This document shows positions 8,401 to 16,244 of a DNA stretch of 64,000 bases, piece by piece. The first letter of the stretch is position 1. Each line of letters begins with the position of its first letter. The notes under the pieces were generated by a model. That model saw only the letters and a list, made by a program, of their open reading frames with translations, searched no databases and was not told the origin of the DNA. The stretch covers positions 1 through 64,000 of the forward strand of contig CAWJNP010000087.1 of assembly GCA_963844255.1 (NCBI GenBank), read 5' to 3'. The position numbers and the translations under genes were made by a program. The DNA comes from SZAS-79 sp963844255 (GTDB lineage Bacteria > Pseudomonadota > Gammaproteobacteria > Burkholderiales > SG8-39).

Positions 8401-10488
8401 GTGGAGCTACCGATTTCAATTTCCAGGGATATAGGCGGACTGATCGTGGCCGGCGCGGTTTCGTTGCTTGCCGGGTGTTCGGTTGTTCCTGTGCCTTTGG
8501 ACTCTGCACAGCGTGAAAGTGTTGCCCTCGAAGCAGAAGAAAAGCTGTTTGCCGGACAGGAGCCTCTCAACAGGCCAGTGACGCTCTACGAAGCGACCGC
8601 CCGTTCGCTGAAATATCAGATGGAGTACCGGGTCCGGATCATGGAGCAGGCCGCTGCCCTCGGCCAGCTTGACGTCGGCAGGTTCGACATGCTGCCAAAG
8701 TTGACCGTCAACGCGGGCTACACTTCGCGCAACAATGATTCGTTCGGATTCGGTTTTTCACCGAGCGGTACCGTTGCGACAAACCCGTCTGCGTCCCAGG
8801 AGCGCACCCATGACACGCATGGCGTTTCATTTACGTGGAGTCTGCTTGATTTTGGCTTGAGCTACTATCGCGCACAGCAGCTTGCCGACCAAAGCCTTGT
8901 CGCCGAAGAACGTCGCCGCAAGGCTCTCCAGAATCTTGTTCAGGACGTGCGCCTTGCATGGTGGAAGAGCGAGGCTGCGCAGCGCTTGCTGCCGCAGATT
9001 GACGAGTTGCTTGAGGAAGTCGATCTGGCCATCGAGAAGTCGCGGGTGATCGAGAATCGCAGGCTGCTGCCGCCTATGCAGACCGCTTCGTTGCGTCGCG
9101 GACTGCTCGACCTCGAGCAACAGATCAGTTTGCGCAGACAGGATCTGGCCCAATCCCGGATCGAACTGGCTGCGCTGCTCAACGTGCCCCCGGGCACCCA
9201 GGTTCAGATCGCACCCCCGACCCGGTACCCTGCGGCGACTCTGGAGCTGAAAACCCGGATAGATACGCTCGAAGCCGTTGCCCTGCGCAGCCGCCCGGAA
9301 CTCAGTGAGGAAGCCTACAAGACACGTGTAAATCAGAACGAAGCGCGGCGGTCGGTGCTGGCTTTGTTTCCCAACCTGAATCTGGATGTGGGCAGCAACT
9401 ATGACAGCAACCGCTTTCTGGTGAACAATACGTGGACGTCGGTCGGGCTGAGCGTTGCTTTCAATCTGGTGAAGGTATTTTCTCTCCCGGACGTCAAGCG
9501 ATCGGCCGAGGCGCAGCGCAGAGTCGATGAGGCAAAGCGCCTCGCAATGGCCATGGCGGTAATGACACAGACCCGGATCGCCTCGGTGCGTTATTCGCTG
9601 CTCGCGCACGAGTTCGGCGTCTGGGATCAGGCGACGCGAGACGATGAGCAGATCGTCGGATATCTGGGATCTAGTGCCGGAGTAGGCATAGACACCGAAT
9701 TCGAGTTGATCCGCGCAAAGGCGCGCTATCTGGTCAGCAAGATAAACCGCGACCTGTCGTATGCCAATCTGGAAGCGTCCCTTGGCAGAATCTACAACTC
9801 GGTCGGACTGGATGCCCTGCCGTCAGAAGTCGAGAGCCACGAAACGGCTTCGCTTGCACAGCAGATGCAGGCGCGCCTGGTCGAATGGGAGAACGCGAAT
9901 TTTGTTCCGAAAGCCGCACCGCTCGATCTTCCGGTGACAATCGGCAAGATCGACGGCATCCCTGCAGCGGCTCTGAACGGTTTCCGTGCCTCGATCGTCA
10001 GGATCCTGGGCCTTTCAAAGGTCCGGGTCGTTGAACGTGGTGCAGGCAAGCTCGACGTGAATGCAAGCGTCACGTTGGATCCCCCGCGGGACGGGGGGCG
10101 CCCGGCGCACCTGAGGGTCGCCTTGCTGGATGCCGAGTCCGGTGCGATCAGGTTTTCATCAGAGTTCAAGACAACGCTCAGCGAACCGGTAGATGATCAA
10201 CAATGGCAGACCCTGGGTGAAGGCGCTGCGTACCGCATACTTGGTCCTCTCGCCAGGCTGCAGGCCGGTCGAAATATAGCGCAACAGAAGCTCTCCGCGC
10301 TCTGGGGTGATGCCGTGCTGAAGCTCGCACGGGACACGCGTGATCCGATGATGGCGCCGCTCCTTCCCGTACCTGAAGAATCCGTTGATGCAGGCTCGCT
10401 TACGCTCCGTGTCTCGCCGGATCTGGCCTGGCCGTCGGTCGAGCAGGTGTCGAGAATTGAAACAAGTGAGGCACGCCGTGCGCAATAG
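8401..10488 (+). CDS. TolC-family outer-membrane efflux lipoprotein with a C-terminal extension
   Basis: A 695-residue protein with a GTG start; no other start codon lies between it and the in-frame stop at 8353, though the ribosome site is weak. The N-terminus has a hydrophobic stretch ending in a lipobox (LAGC, Cys26). Residues about 55-500 have the repeated long helices of outer-membrane efflux proteins. Residues about 500-695 are an extra domain that ordinary TolC proteins (about 450-490 residues) lack; I could not classify it. The downstream adaptor overlaps its 3' end by 11 bp. Likely role: outer-membrane exit duct for the VCBS protein, inferred from position. Confidence 0.85.
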   Translation: MELPISISRDIGGLIVAGAVSLLAGCSVVPVPLDSAQRESVALEAEEKLFAGQEPLNRPVTLYEATARSLKYQMEYRVRIMEQAAALGQLDVGRFDMLPKLTVNAGYTSRNNDSFGFGFSPSGTVATNPSASQERTHDTHGVSFTWSLLDFGLSYYRAQQLADQSLVAEERRRKALQNLVQDVRLAWWKSEAAQRLLPQIDELLEEVDLAIEKSRVIENRRLLPPMQTASLRRGLLDLEQQISLRRQDLAQSRIELAALLNVPPGTQVQIAPPTRYPAATLELKTRIDTLEAVALRSRPELSEEAYKTRVNQNEARRSVLALFPNLNLDVGSNYDSNRFLVNNTWTSVGLSVAFNLVKVFSLPDVKRSAEAQRRVDEAKRLAMAMAVMTQTRIASVRYSLLAHEFGVWDQATRDDEQIVGYLGSSAGVGIDTEFELIRAKARYLVSKINRDLSYANLEASLGRIYNSVGLDALPSEVESHETASLAQQMQARLVEWENANFVPKAAPLDLPVTIGKIDGIPAAALNGFRASIVRILGLSKVRVVERGAGKLDVNASVTLDPPRDGGRPAHLRVALLDAESGAIRFSSEFKTTLSEPVDDQQWQTLGEGAAYRILGPLARLQAGRNIAQQKLSALWGDAVLKLARDTRDPMMAPLLPVPEESVDAGSLTLRVSPDLAWPSVEQVSRIETSEARRAQ

Positions 10489-11332
10489 ATCTTCGTTGAT
10501 TCTCGTGGCGTTATGTACGCTGGCGACTGTCGCAAGCACGTCGGCACAATCGCAGTCGCAATCCGGAAGCGCCGGGTCCCCTGCCGCACCAGTATCTTCG
10601 GCAACCCCGGTCGCTCCGAAGGCCGGCATCGGCGCGCTGATGGATCGATTTACGACGCTCGAGGATCGCGATATCTCGGTTCTGGTTACGTCGGGAAATG
10701 AAACCACCCTTTCCAGCCAGATGGCCGGCAAGATAAAGAAGGTGAATTATGGTCTCGGAGACAGCGTTGGCGCGAATGCGGTGATCCTGGAGTTCGATTG
10801 CGAAGAACAGAACGCGCAAATCCAGTCGGCGGAGGCAGAGTATCGTGGCGCGCGCGAGACCCATCTTACAAAGCTCCGCCTGCAGGCGCTGGGTGCGGCA
10901 GGAGAACTTGAAGTCACGGTTGCGGCATCCGTCGCGGACAAGGCAAAGAGTCAGATTACGTTGCGCGAATCGCAACTGGCGTATTGCAAGGTGGTCGCAC
11001 CCTTTTCAGGACGGCTGGTGAAGCTCAAGGTAAAGCTCGCCGAAAGCGTGTCGCTCGGGCAACCGCTGCTTGAAATGGTCAATCCCGGCACACTCAAGGC
11101 GCAGTTGTACGTTCCCGCCGCGTGGCTGGGGTGGGTCAAGACGGGCACGCGATTCTCGGTGAAGACAACCCAGGACGGCCGGGCTTACCCTGCCCGTGTA
11201 ACGAAACTGAATGCGCGGGTCGAAGGGGTCAGCCAGACCCTCGAGCTCGAAGCGCGATTTGACGGGTCGACCCAGGGACTCCTTCCTGGCATGGTCGGCA
11301 CAGCGGTATTTCCGGATCGTCCGAAGCCGTGA
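10478..11332 (+). CDS. HlyD/RND-type periplasmic adaptor protein
   Basis: About 284 residues. I chose the GTG at 10478 because a GTGAGG ribosome site lies 6 bp upstream and it gives a clean signal peptide (RNRSSLILVALCTLATVAS, cut near STSAQ); the frame is open further upstream inside the TolC gene. A Gln/Ser-rich linker is followed by a lipoyl/barrel-sandwich hybrid (MAGKIKKVNYGLGDSV), a short helical hairpin, the second half-motif (VVAPFSGRLVKLKVKLAESV) and a beta-barrel. It bridges inner and outer membrane components. It overlaps the TolC gene and the next gene (GTGA), so the three are one translationally coupled unit. Confidence 0.85.
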   Translation: MRNRSSLILVALCTLATVASTSAQSQSQSGSAGSPAAPVSSATPVAPKAGIGALMDRFTTLEDRDISVLVTSGNETTLSSQMAGKIKKVNYGLGDSVGANAVILEFDCEEQNAQIQSAEAEYRGARETHLTKLRLQALGAAGELEVTVAASVADKAKSQITLRESQLAYCKVVAPFSGRLVKLKVKLAESVSLGQPLLEMVNPGTLKAQLYVPAAWLGWVKTGTRFSVKTTQDGRAYPARVTKLNARVEGVSQTLELEARFDGSTQGLLPGMVGTAVFPDRPKP

Positions 11333-12681
11333 CCGAGCCAGTCGCAGAACCTCGAAGCACCAATATCGCCGCAGCACTGCTGGAGTTTCAGCAAAAGCTT
11401 CAGGCGTGCAGGTCGATGCGCGAATTGTCGTTCGCCGCGGTGAACGAGGGCTTCGGCGTGCTTCGCTTTGATCAGGCTGTTTTCTGGCAATACGACAGCC
11501 GTGCGCAAGTGACCGTGGAATCGGTTTCTGGACTGGCGGAGGTGACACCCGAGGCGCCGTATGTGCAATGGCTGGTGCGTGCCGCGGCTCACTTTGTCGA
11601 GGCGCCGGGCCAACCCTTGGTTGCGGCGGCACTGGACGATCTGCCGGAATCTCTGGCTGACGACGGCTCGGAATGGGTCCCGGACCATCTCGTGCACTGC
11701 CTGCTGAAAAGCCCGGAAGGTGCCGTTTTCGGAGGGCTCCTGTTTGCCCGCGACGAGGAGTTCACCGAGGTCGAACAATCCATAGTCCAGTGGATGGGGG
11801 CCTCGGTCGGCTTTGCGGTCTGGGCATGGCGCCGGGACTACCGGCCGGTCCGGCGCTGGCTGCAGCGCACCTCCACTCGGCACCTTGTGCTGGCCGTCGC
11901 GTTTGTCGCGGCGTTGCTTTCGTTTGTTCCGGTCAGACTGAGCGCCCTTGCACAGGCGGAAATCACACCTGTCAGGCCCTATCCGATCACGTCACCGGTC
12001 GAAGGTGTCGTGGATTCGATCAAGGTGCAGCCAAATCAGATCGTGGCCGCCGACGAACCGCTTGTCGTAATCAACGATACGACGACACGAAACAAGCTGG
12101 CGGTTGCGGTCAAGGCGCTGGACATCGCCAAGGCGGATCTGCAGCGAGCGATCAACAAGTCGTTTGCCGATGATGCCAGCAAGGGCGAGCTGAACCTTCT
12201 CGATGCGCGCGTCCGGGAGAAGGTGGCGGAAGTGGCGTTTCTGTCCGAGATGCTCGATCGTTACAGCATATCGGCACCGCAGGGCGGACTCGCCATCTTC
12301 GCCGACGCCGAAGAGTGGCGTGGTCGGCCCGTGCAGCCAGGCGAGCGGATCATGGTCATTGCCGATCCGTCCCTGGTCGAAGTCACGGTGTATGTTCCGC
12401 CCGAGGACGCTGTTCAGCTGGAACTTCGCAGCGAAGTTGCGATTTTCCTGAATGTCGACCCGCTGTCGCCTCTGAAAGCAAAGATCGTGCAGACAAGTTA
12501 TGAAACGATCACGATGCCGGACAACAGCCTGGCCTATGTCGTGAAGGCGCAACTGGAGCCGGGATCTTTGCCGCGGATCGGCCTCCGGGGCACCGCAAAA
12601 GTGTATGCGGAGCAGGTATCGCTTGGCTACTACCTGATGCGAAAGCCGATCCTGTTCCTCCGCAAGAGTCTGGGCCTTTAG
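11329..12681 (+). CDS. HlyD-type adaptor fused to an N-terminal cytoplasmic GAF-like domain
   Basis: A 450-residue protein with a GTG start overlapping the previous stop by 4 bp. Residues about 10-175 resemble a GAF fold (LEFQQKLQACRSMRELSFAA, then RFDQAVFWQYDS). One membrane helix follows near 184-203 (LVLAVAFVAALLSFVPV). The periplasmic part has split lipoyl motifs (ITSPVEGVVDSIKVQPNQIV and YSISAPQGGLAIFADAEEW) around a helical hairpin and a C-terminal barrel. A sensory-type domain on an export adaptor suggests cytoplasmic control of export. No ABC or other energising subunit follows; the next gene is on the other strand. GAF assignment is by pattern and moderately sure. Confidence 0.8.
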   Translation: MTEPVAEPRSTNIAAALLEFQQKLQACRSMRELSFAAVNEGFGVLRFDQAVFWQYDSRAQVTVESVSGLAEVTPEAPYVQWLVRAAAHFVEAPGQPLVAAALDDLPESLADDGSEWVPDHLVHCLLKSPEGAVFGGLLFARDEEFTEVEQSIVQWMGASVGFAVWAWRRDYRPVRRWLQRTSTRHLVLAVAFVAALLSFVPVRLSALAQAEITPVRPYPITSPVEGVVDSIKVQPNQIVAADEPLVVINDTTTRNKLAVAVKALDIAKADLQRAINKSFADDASKGELNLLDARVREKVAEVAFLSEMLDRYSISAPQGGLAIFADAEEWRGRPVQPGERIMVIADPSLVEVTVYVPPEDAVQLELRSEVAIFLNVDPLSPLKAKIVQTSYETITMPDNSLAYVVKAQLEPGSLPRIGLRGTAKVYAEQVSLGYYLMRKPILFLRKSLGL

Positions 12682-12740
12682 GCTGCCCAATACAGGGCCG
12701 GTAACGGTTTGAACGACAGGATCGTAGCGGCTGAAGGCGA

Positions 12741-13916
12741 TCAGAAGAGAGGCAGTTGTCCGCCTGACACCGGTGGGCGAAACATGCCCCTGTCAAGAGG
12801 AGGCGGTTCGCGCCCCCCTCGTGAGCCTCCGTTCAGACCCAGGCGCCTGCATGCGATCGCGAATCGGCGGCCGATCAACTCCGCGAACAGACCGGTTCCG
12901 GACATGCGCTCGCCGAAGCGCGGGTCGTTGTCCCTCCCACCCCGCAACTGCCTTACGGCACTCATGACGTGCTCTGCGCGCATGGGATAGTGAAGCGACA
13001 GCCAGTCACGAAACAGGCCTTTGAGTTCATGCGGAAGTCGCATCACTATGTAGGCTGCACCCGATGCACCGGCGGCACTGGATGCCTCCAGGACTTCCTC
13101 TATGCTCTTGTCAGACAGCGCCGGAATGATCGGCGCCACCATCACGCCGCAGGGTATTCCCGCCGAAGCCAGCGCGCGCAAGGTGTCGAGGCGGCGTTGC
13201 GGGCTCGCCGCGCGCGGCTCGAGTCTGCGCGCGAGCGTTCTGTCCAGAGTGCTGATCGACACGTAAACCCGGACCAGATTGTCGCGCGCCATCGGCGCAA
13301 GCAGGTCGAGGTCGCGCTCCACCAACGCGGATTTGGTTACGATCGTCAGCGGGTGCCGGCATTCCGCCAGCAGCTCTATGATTCCCCTCGTCAGCCGGTA
13401 TTTTCGTTCGACGGGCTGATAGCAGTCGGTGTTCGCGCCCAACGCGATCGGACTGGGAACATAGCGCGGCTTTGCGAGTTCCGTACGAAGCAGGTCGACC
13501 GCATTGGTTTTTGCGAATAGCCTGGTCTCGAAATCGATGCCGGGTGAAAGCTCAAGATAACTGTGGCTCGGCCTGGCGTAGCAGTAGGTGCAGCCGTGCT
13601 CGCAGCCTCGGTAAGGGTTGACCGATTGCTCGAAAGGGACGTCAGGAGACGCGTTACTAGAGATGATCGATCGTGCCCACTCCTCGGTGACGCTCGTCTG
13701 GGTCGCTGGCGGCGCTTCATCATCTTCGCACCACCCGTCGTCGAAGCGCTCGCGGGTTACTGACTCGAATCTACCCTGGGGAGCGCCATGCGCGCCCCGC
13801 GAACGCTCGACCGAGTCTACGTGTGCCTCGTAGAGGCGAATGGCATGTATTTCACTCGGTTCGTCGCTGGTCATGGAGCGGGCCGGTAAAATGCGATCCT
13901 CTTCCAGGATGTTCAC
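12741..13916 (-). CDS. PA0069-family radical SAM protein
   Basis: A 391-residue protein with the radical-SAM cluster motif at Cys105, Cys109 and Cys112 (GCEHGCTYCYAR), followed by the HSYLELSPGIDFE block typical of the PA0069/Rv2578c-like branch related to spore photoproduct lyase. The GTG at 13916 is used; an ATG 14 codons later (13874) is the alternative. A consensus -10 and a LexA box lie just upstream. From memory, the Pseudomonas aeruginosa homologue PA0069 belongs to the LexA regulon, which fits. The reaction is unknown for the family; a DNA-damage role is inferred from the regulation. Confidence 0.9.
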   Translation of the reverse strand: MNILEEDRILPARSMTSDEPSEIHAIRLYEAHVDSVERSRGAHGAPQGRFESVTRERFDDGWCEDDEAPPATQTSVTEEWARSIISSNASPDVPFEQSVNPYRGCEHGCTYCYARPSHSYLELSPGIDFETRLFAKTNAVDLLRTELAKPRYVPSPIALGANTDCYQPVERKYRLTRGIIELLAECRHPLTIVTKSALVERDLDLLAPMARDNLVRVYVSISTLDRTLARRLEPRAASPQRRLDTLRALASAGIPCGVMVAPIIPALSDKSIEEVLEASSAAGASGAAYIVMRLPHELKGLFRDWLSLHYPMRAEHVMSAVRQLRGGRDNDPRFGERMSGTGLFAELIGRRFAIACRRLGLNGGSRGGREPPPLDRGMFRPPVSGGQLPLF

Positions 13917-13942
13917 TTCCCCAAAGCCGGGGATTCTACGGG

Positions 13943-13948
13943 ATTATA
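13943..13948 (-). promoter_or_regulatory. Consensus -10 (TATAAT) for the radical SAM gene
   Basis: On the minus strand the hexamer is a perfect TATAAT sharing its first two bases with the LexA box. It lies 26 bp upstream of the GTG at 13916, giving a short leader. The -35 position (about 13966-13971) has poor consensus. Confidence 0.65.
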
Positions 13949-13966
13949 CTGTACAAATGAACAGTA
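13947..13966. promoter_or_regulatory. LexA (SOS) box
   Basis: The 20-bp site is TACTGT-N8-ACAGTA, a perfect match to the core CTGT-N8-ACAG with the TA flanks of the enterobacterial consensus. It overlaps the -10 of the radical SAM gene and contains the ATG (13957) of the divergent MFS gene, so bound LexA could repress both directions. Confidence 0.85.
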
Positions 13967-15129
13967 CACGCCGCAACGTCGCATTGCTGGCCGCGTGCCA
14001 GGCGATGCTGTTCAGCAACAGTTCCACACTTGCGTCGATCAACGGTCTCGCCGGCATGTCGCTTGCGACCAATCCTGCCCTCGGGACCTTGCCGGTAACG
14101 ACCTGGGTGCTGGGCGGAGCCATAGCGACCGTCCCGGCCTCGCTTTACATGAAGCGTGCCGGGCGCACCCAGGGCCTGATGGCGGGTGCTGGAACCGGAA
14201 TCGTGGCAGCGCTTATATGCGCACTGGCAATCGGCGTGCACAATTTCTGGCTGCTTTGCCTGGGAACTCTGGTGTTCGGGGCATCGAATGCCACGGGACA
14301 GTACTATCGTTTCGCTGCAGCAGACGTTTCGCCGGCCGACTTCAAGGCGCGCGCGATTTCCCTAGTCCTTGCGGGCGGGCTTGTTGGCGGCATACTCGGG
14401 CCGGGCTTGAGCCGCTATTCGGTGGGTGCCTTCGCCGACCGCTTCCTTGGCGCGTATCTCGCACTGATACTGTTCTGCGTGGTGACGATTGCGCTGCTCT
14501 GGTTCACCCGCATTCCGAATCCGACTCCGGAGGAGCAGGCGAGCGGCGGGCGTTCGCTGAAGGAAATTGCATCTCAACCGAAATTCATGGTCGCCGTACT
14601 TTCCGGAGCGATAGGTTATGGCGTAATGAACCTGTTGATGACGGCGACACCGATTGCGATGGGCATGTGCGGCCACCCCTTTGGGGATGCGGCATTCGTC
14701 GTGTCCTCGCATGTGATTGCGATGTTCGCCCCGTCGCTTTTTGCCGGCGCGTTGATCAAGCGCTTTGGCGTGCTCAATATCATCCTGGTGGGGGCCGCCT
14801 TGAATGTGGCTTGCGTTGTCGTTGCACTTGGGGGTGTCGACGTCCCGCATTTCTGGCTGTCCCTCGTGCTCCTCGGGGTAGGATGGAATTTCATGTACAT
14901 CGGCGGAACCACACTGCTCACGGAAACGTACCGGCCCGAAGAAAAAGCCAAGGCTCAGGGTGCGAATGACCTGTGCATCTTTGCGATGATGGTGGTCTCT
15001 TCGCTGACCTCAGGCCTGCTTGTGTCACGCGCCGGCTGGGACAAGGTGAACCTCCTTGCGCTCCCGTTGCTGGCAATTGTTGCGATCGCAGCCATTACGC
15101 TTGCGTTGCGCAAGGAGCGCTTGGTTTGA
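13957..15129 (+). CDS. MFS transporter
   Basis: 390 residues from the ATG at 13957, which puts the first membrane helix (VALLAACQAMLFSNSSTLAS) at the usual distance; the longer open frame from 13840 reads back through the opposite gene's leader. About 12 hydrophobic segments are visible, with a GWNFMYIGGTTLLTETY block in the C-half. First gene of a coupled operon; the next gene overlaps by 4 bp (TTGA). The substrate is unknown, but the D-amino-acid enzyme downstream hints at an amino acid or hydroxy-amino acid. The start codon lies inside the LexA box. Confidence 0.85.
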   Translation: MNSTRRNVALLAACQAMLFSNSSTLASINGLAGMSLATNPALGTLPVTTWVLGGAIATVPASLYMKRAGRTQGLMAGAGTGIVAALICALAIGVHNFWLLCLGTLVFGASNATGQYYRFAAADVSPADFKARAISLVLAGGLVGGILGPGLSRYSVGAFADRFLGAYLALILFCVVTIALLWFTRIPNPTPEEQASGGRSLKEIASQPKFMVAVLSGAIGYGVMNLLMTATPIAMGMCGHPFGDAAFVVSSHVIAMFAPSLFAGALIKRFGVLNIILVGAALNVACVVVALGGVDVPHFWLSLVLLGVGWNFMYIGGTTLLTETYRPEEKAKAQGANDLCIFAMMVVSSLTSGLLVSRAGWDKVNLLALPLLAIVAIAAITLALRKERLV

Positions 15130-16244
15130 CAGCGCATCCCCCCGCACGCGTCGGCGATTCTTTGGCGGAGATCGACACGCCGGCATTGCTGCTCGATATG
15201 GATGCTTTTGAGCGAAATATCGCGCGTCTGCCTGCTGCGCTGGAGGGGCGCAATGTCAGAGTCCGTGCACACGCCAAGACACACAAATGCCCGGAGATTG
15301 CGCTGCGTCAGATTGCCGCGGGGGCTGTTGGCGTCTGCTGCCAGAAGGTTTCGGAAGCCGAAGCGATGGTAGACGGCGGCGTCAGTGATGTGCTTGTCTC
15401 CAATCAGGTTGTCGGTGCGGGCAAGCTTGAGCGTCTCGCACGACTTGCGAAGCGCGCCAGGATCGGCATTTGCGTGGACGACGAGCGTCAGGTATTTGCG
15501 CTCGGGAAGGCAGTGGCGGAGATCGACGCGAAGATAGACGTCTATGTGGAAATAGATGTCGGCGCGCGCCGCTGCGGCGTGGCACCGGGTGCAGCGGCTC
15601 TTGCGCTCGCAAAGGTGGTTGCCGCCACGCGAGGATTGAATTTTGCCGGGCTGCAGGCATACCAGGGATCGGCCCAGCATGTGCGTACGATGAATGAGCG
15701 CCGGGAAAAAATCGATGCCGCGATAGAGGCGGCCAGGTCTACGCGTGCTCTTATCGAAGCGAGCGGGCTGCGTTGCCCGGTTGTCACAGGGGCCGGCACC
15801 GGCAGTTTCATGTTCGAGGCGGCCAGCGGCGTATATGACGAGCTTCAGCCGGGCTCGTACATCTTCATGGATGCCGACTACGGACGAAACGAATGGGCAT
15901 CGCCCCTGCCACGATTCGAGCATGCCCTCTTCGTGCTTGCCACCGTGATGAGCAGGCCCGTTCCGGAGCGGGCGGTCGTTGATGCCGGTTTGAAGGCGTC
16001 CAGCGTCGATTCCGGACTGCCCCATGTCTGGAGGCGGCCCGGACTCGAATTCGTCCGGATATCGGATGAGCATGGCGTGATCGAAGTGCGTCCCGGTGGC
16101 GTGTTACCTGAACTCGGCGAAAAGCTGCTGCTTGTGCCCGGGCATTGCGATCCCACCGTGAACCTGCACGACTGGTTCGTGTGCGTGCGAGGCGGTATCG
16201 TAGAAGCGTTGTGGCCGATCACCGGCCGCGGTGCGCTTGCCTGA
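15126..16244 (+). CDS. PLP-dependent D-threonine aldolase / DSD1-family enzyme
   Basis: 372 residues from a TTG at 15126, chosen because an AAGGAG site lies 8 bp upstream and the TTGA overlaps the MFS stop. The N-terminus IDTPALLLDMDAFERNI and the PLP-lysine block RAHAKTHK (Lys near 51) mark the fold-III alanine-racemase-like D-threonine aldolase / D-serine dehydratase family. The C-terminal metal-binding GHCDPTVNLHD (near 339-349) is the metal-site motif of this family. These enzymes cleave D-beta-hydroxy amino acids to glycine plus an aldehyde, or dehydrate D-serine or hydroxyaspartate; the exact substrate cannot be read here. Confidence 0.88.
   Translation: MTAHPPARVGDSLAEIDTPALLLDMDAFERNIARLPAALEGRNVRVRAHAKTHKCPEIALRQIAAGAVGVCCQKVSEAEAMVDGGVSDVLVSNQVVGAGKLERLARLAKRARIGICVDDERQVFALGKAVAEIDAKIDVYVEIDVGARRCGVAPGAAALALAKVVAATRGLNFAGLQAYQGSAQHVRTMNERREKIDAAIEAARSTRALIEASGLRCPVVTGAGTGSFMFEAASGVYDELQPGSYIFMDADYGRNEWASPLPRFEHALFVLATVMSRPVPERAVVDAGLKASSVDSGLPHVWRRPGLEFVRISDEHGVIEVRPGGVLPELGEKLLLVPGHCDPTVNLHDWFVCVRGGIVEALWPITGRGALA

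Noticed and set aside
12682..12740. Rho-independent terminator between the adaptor gene and the radical SAM gene
   Set aside because: No stable stem followed by a T-tract is visible in the 59-bp gap.
13840..13956. Upstream start for the MFS transporter at 13840
   Set aside because: It would run through the leader and coding start of the divergent radical SAM gene and adds residues with no membrane or domain logic.
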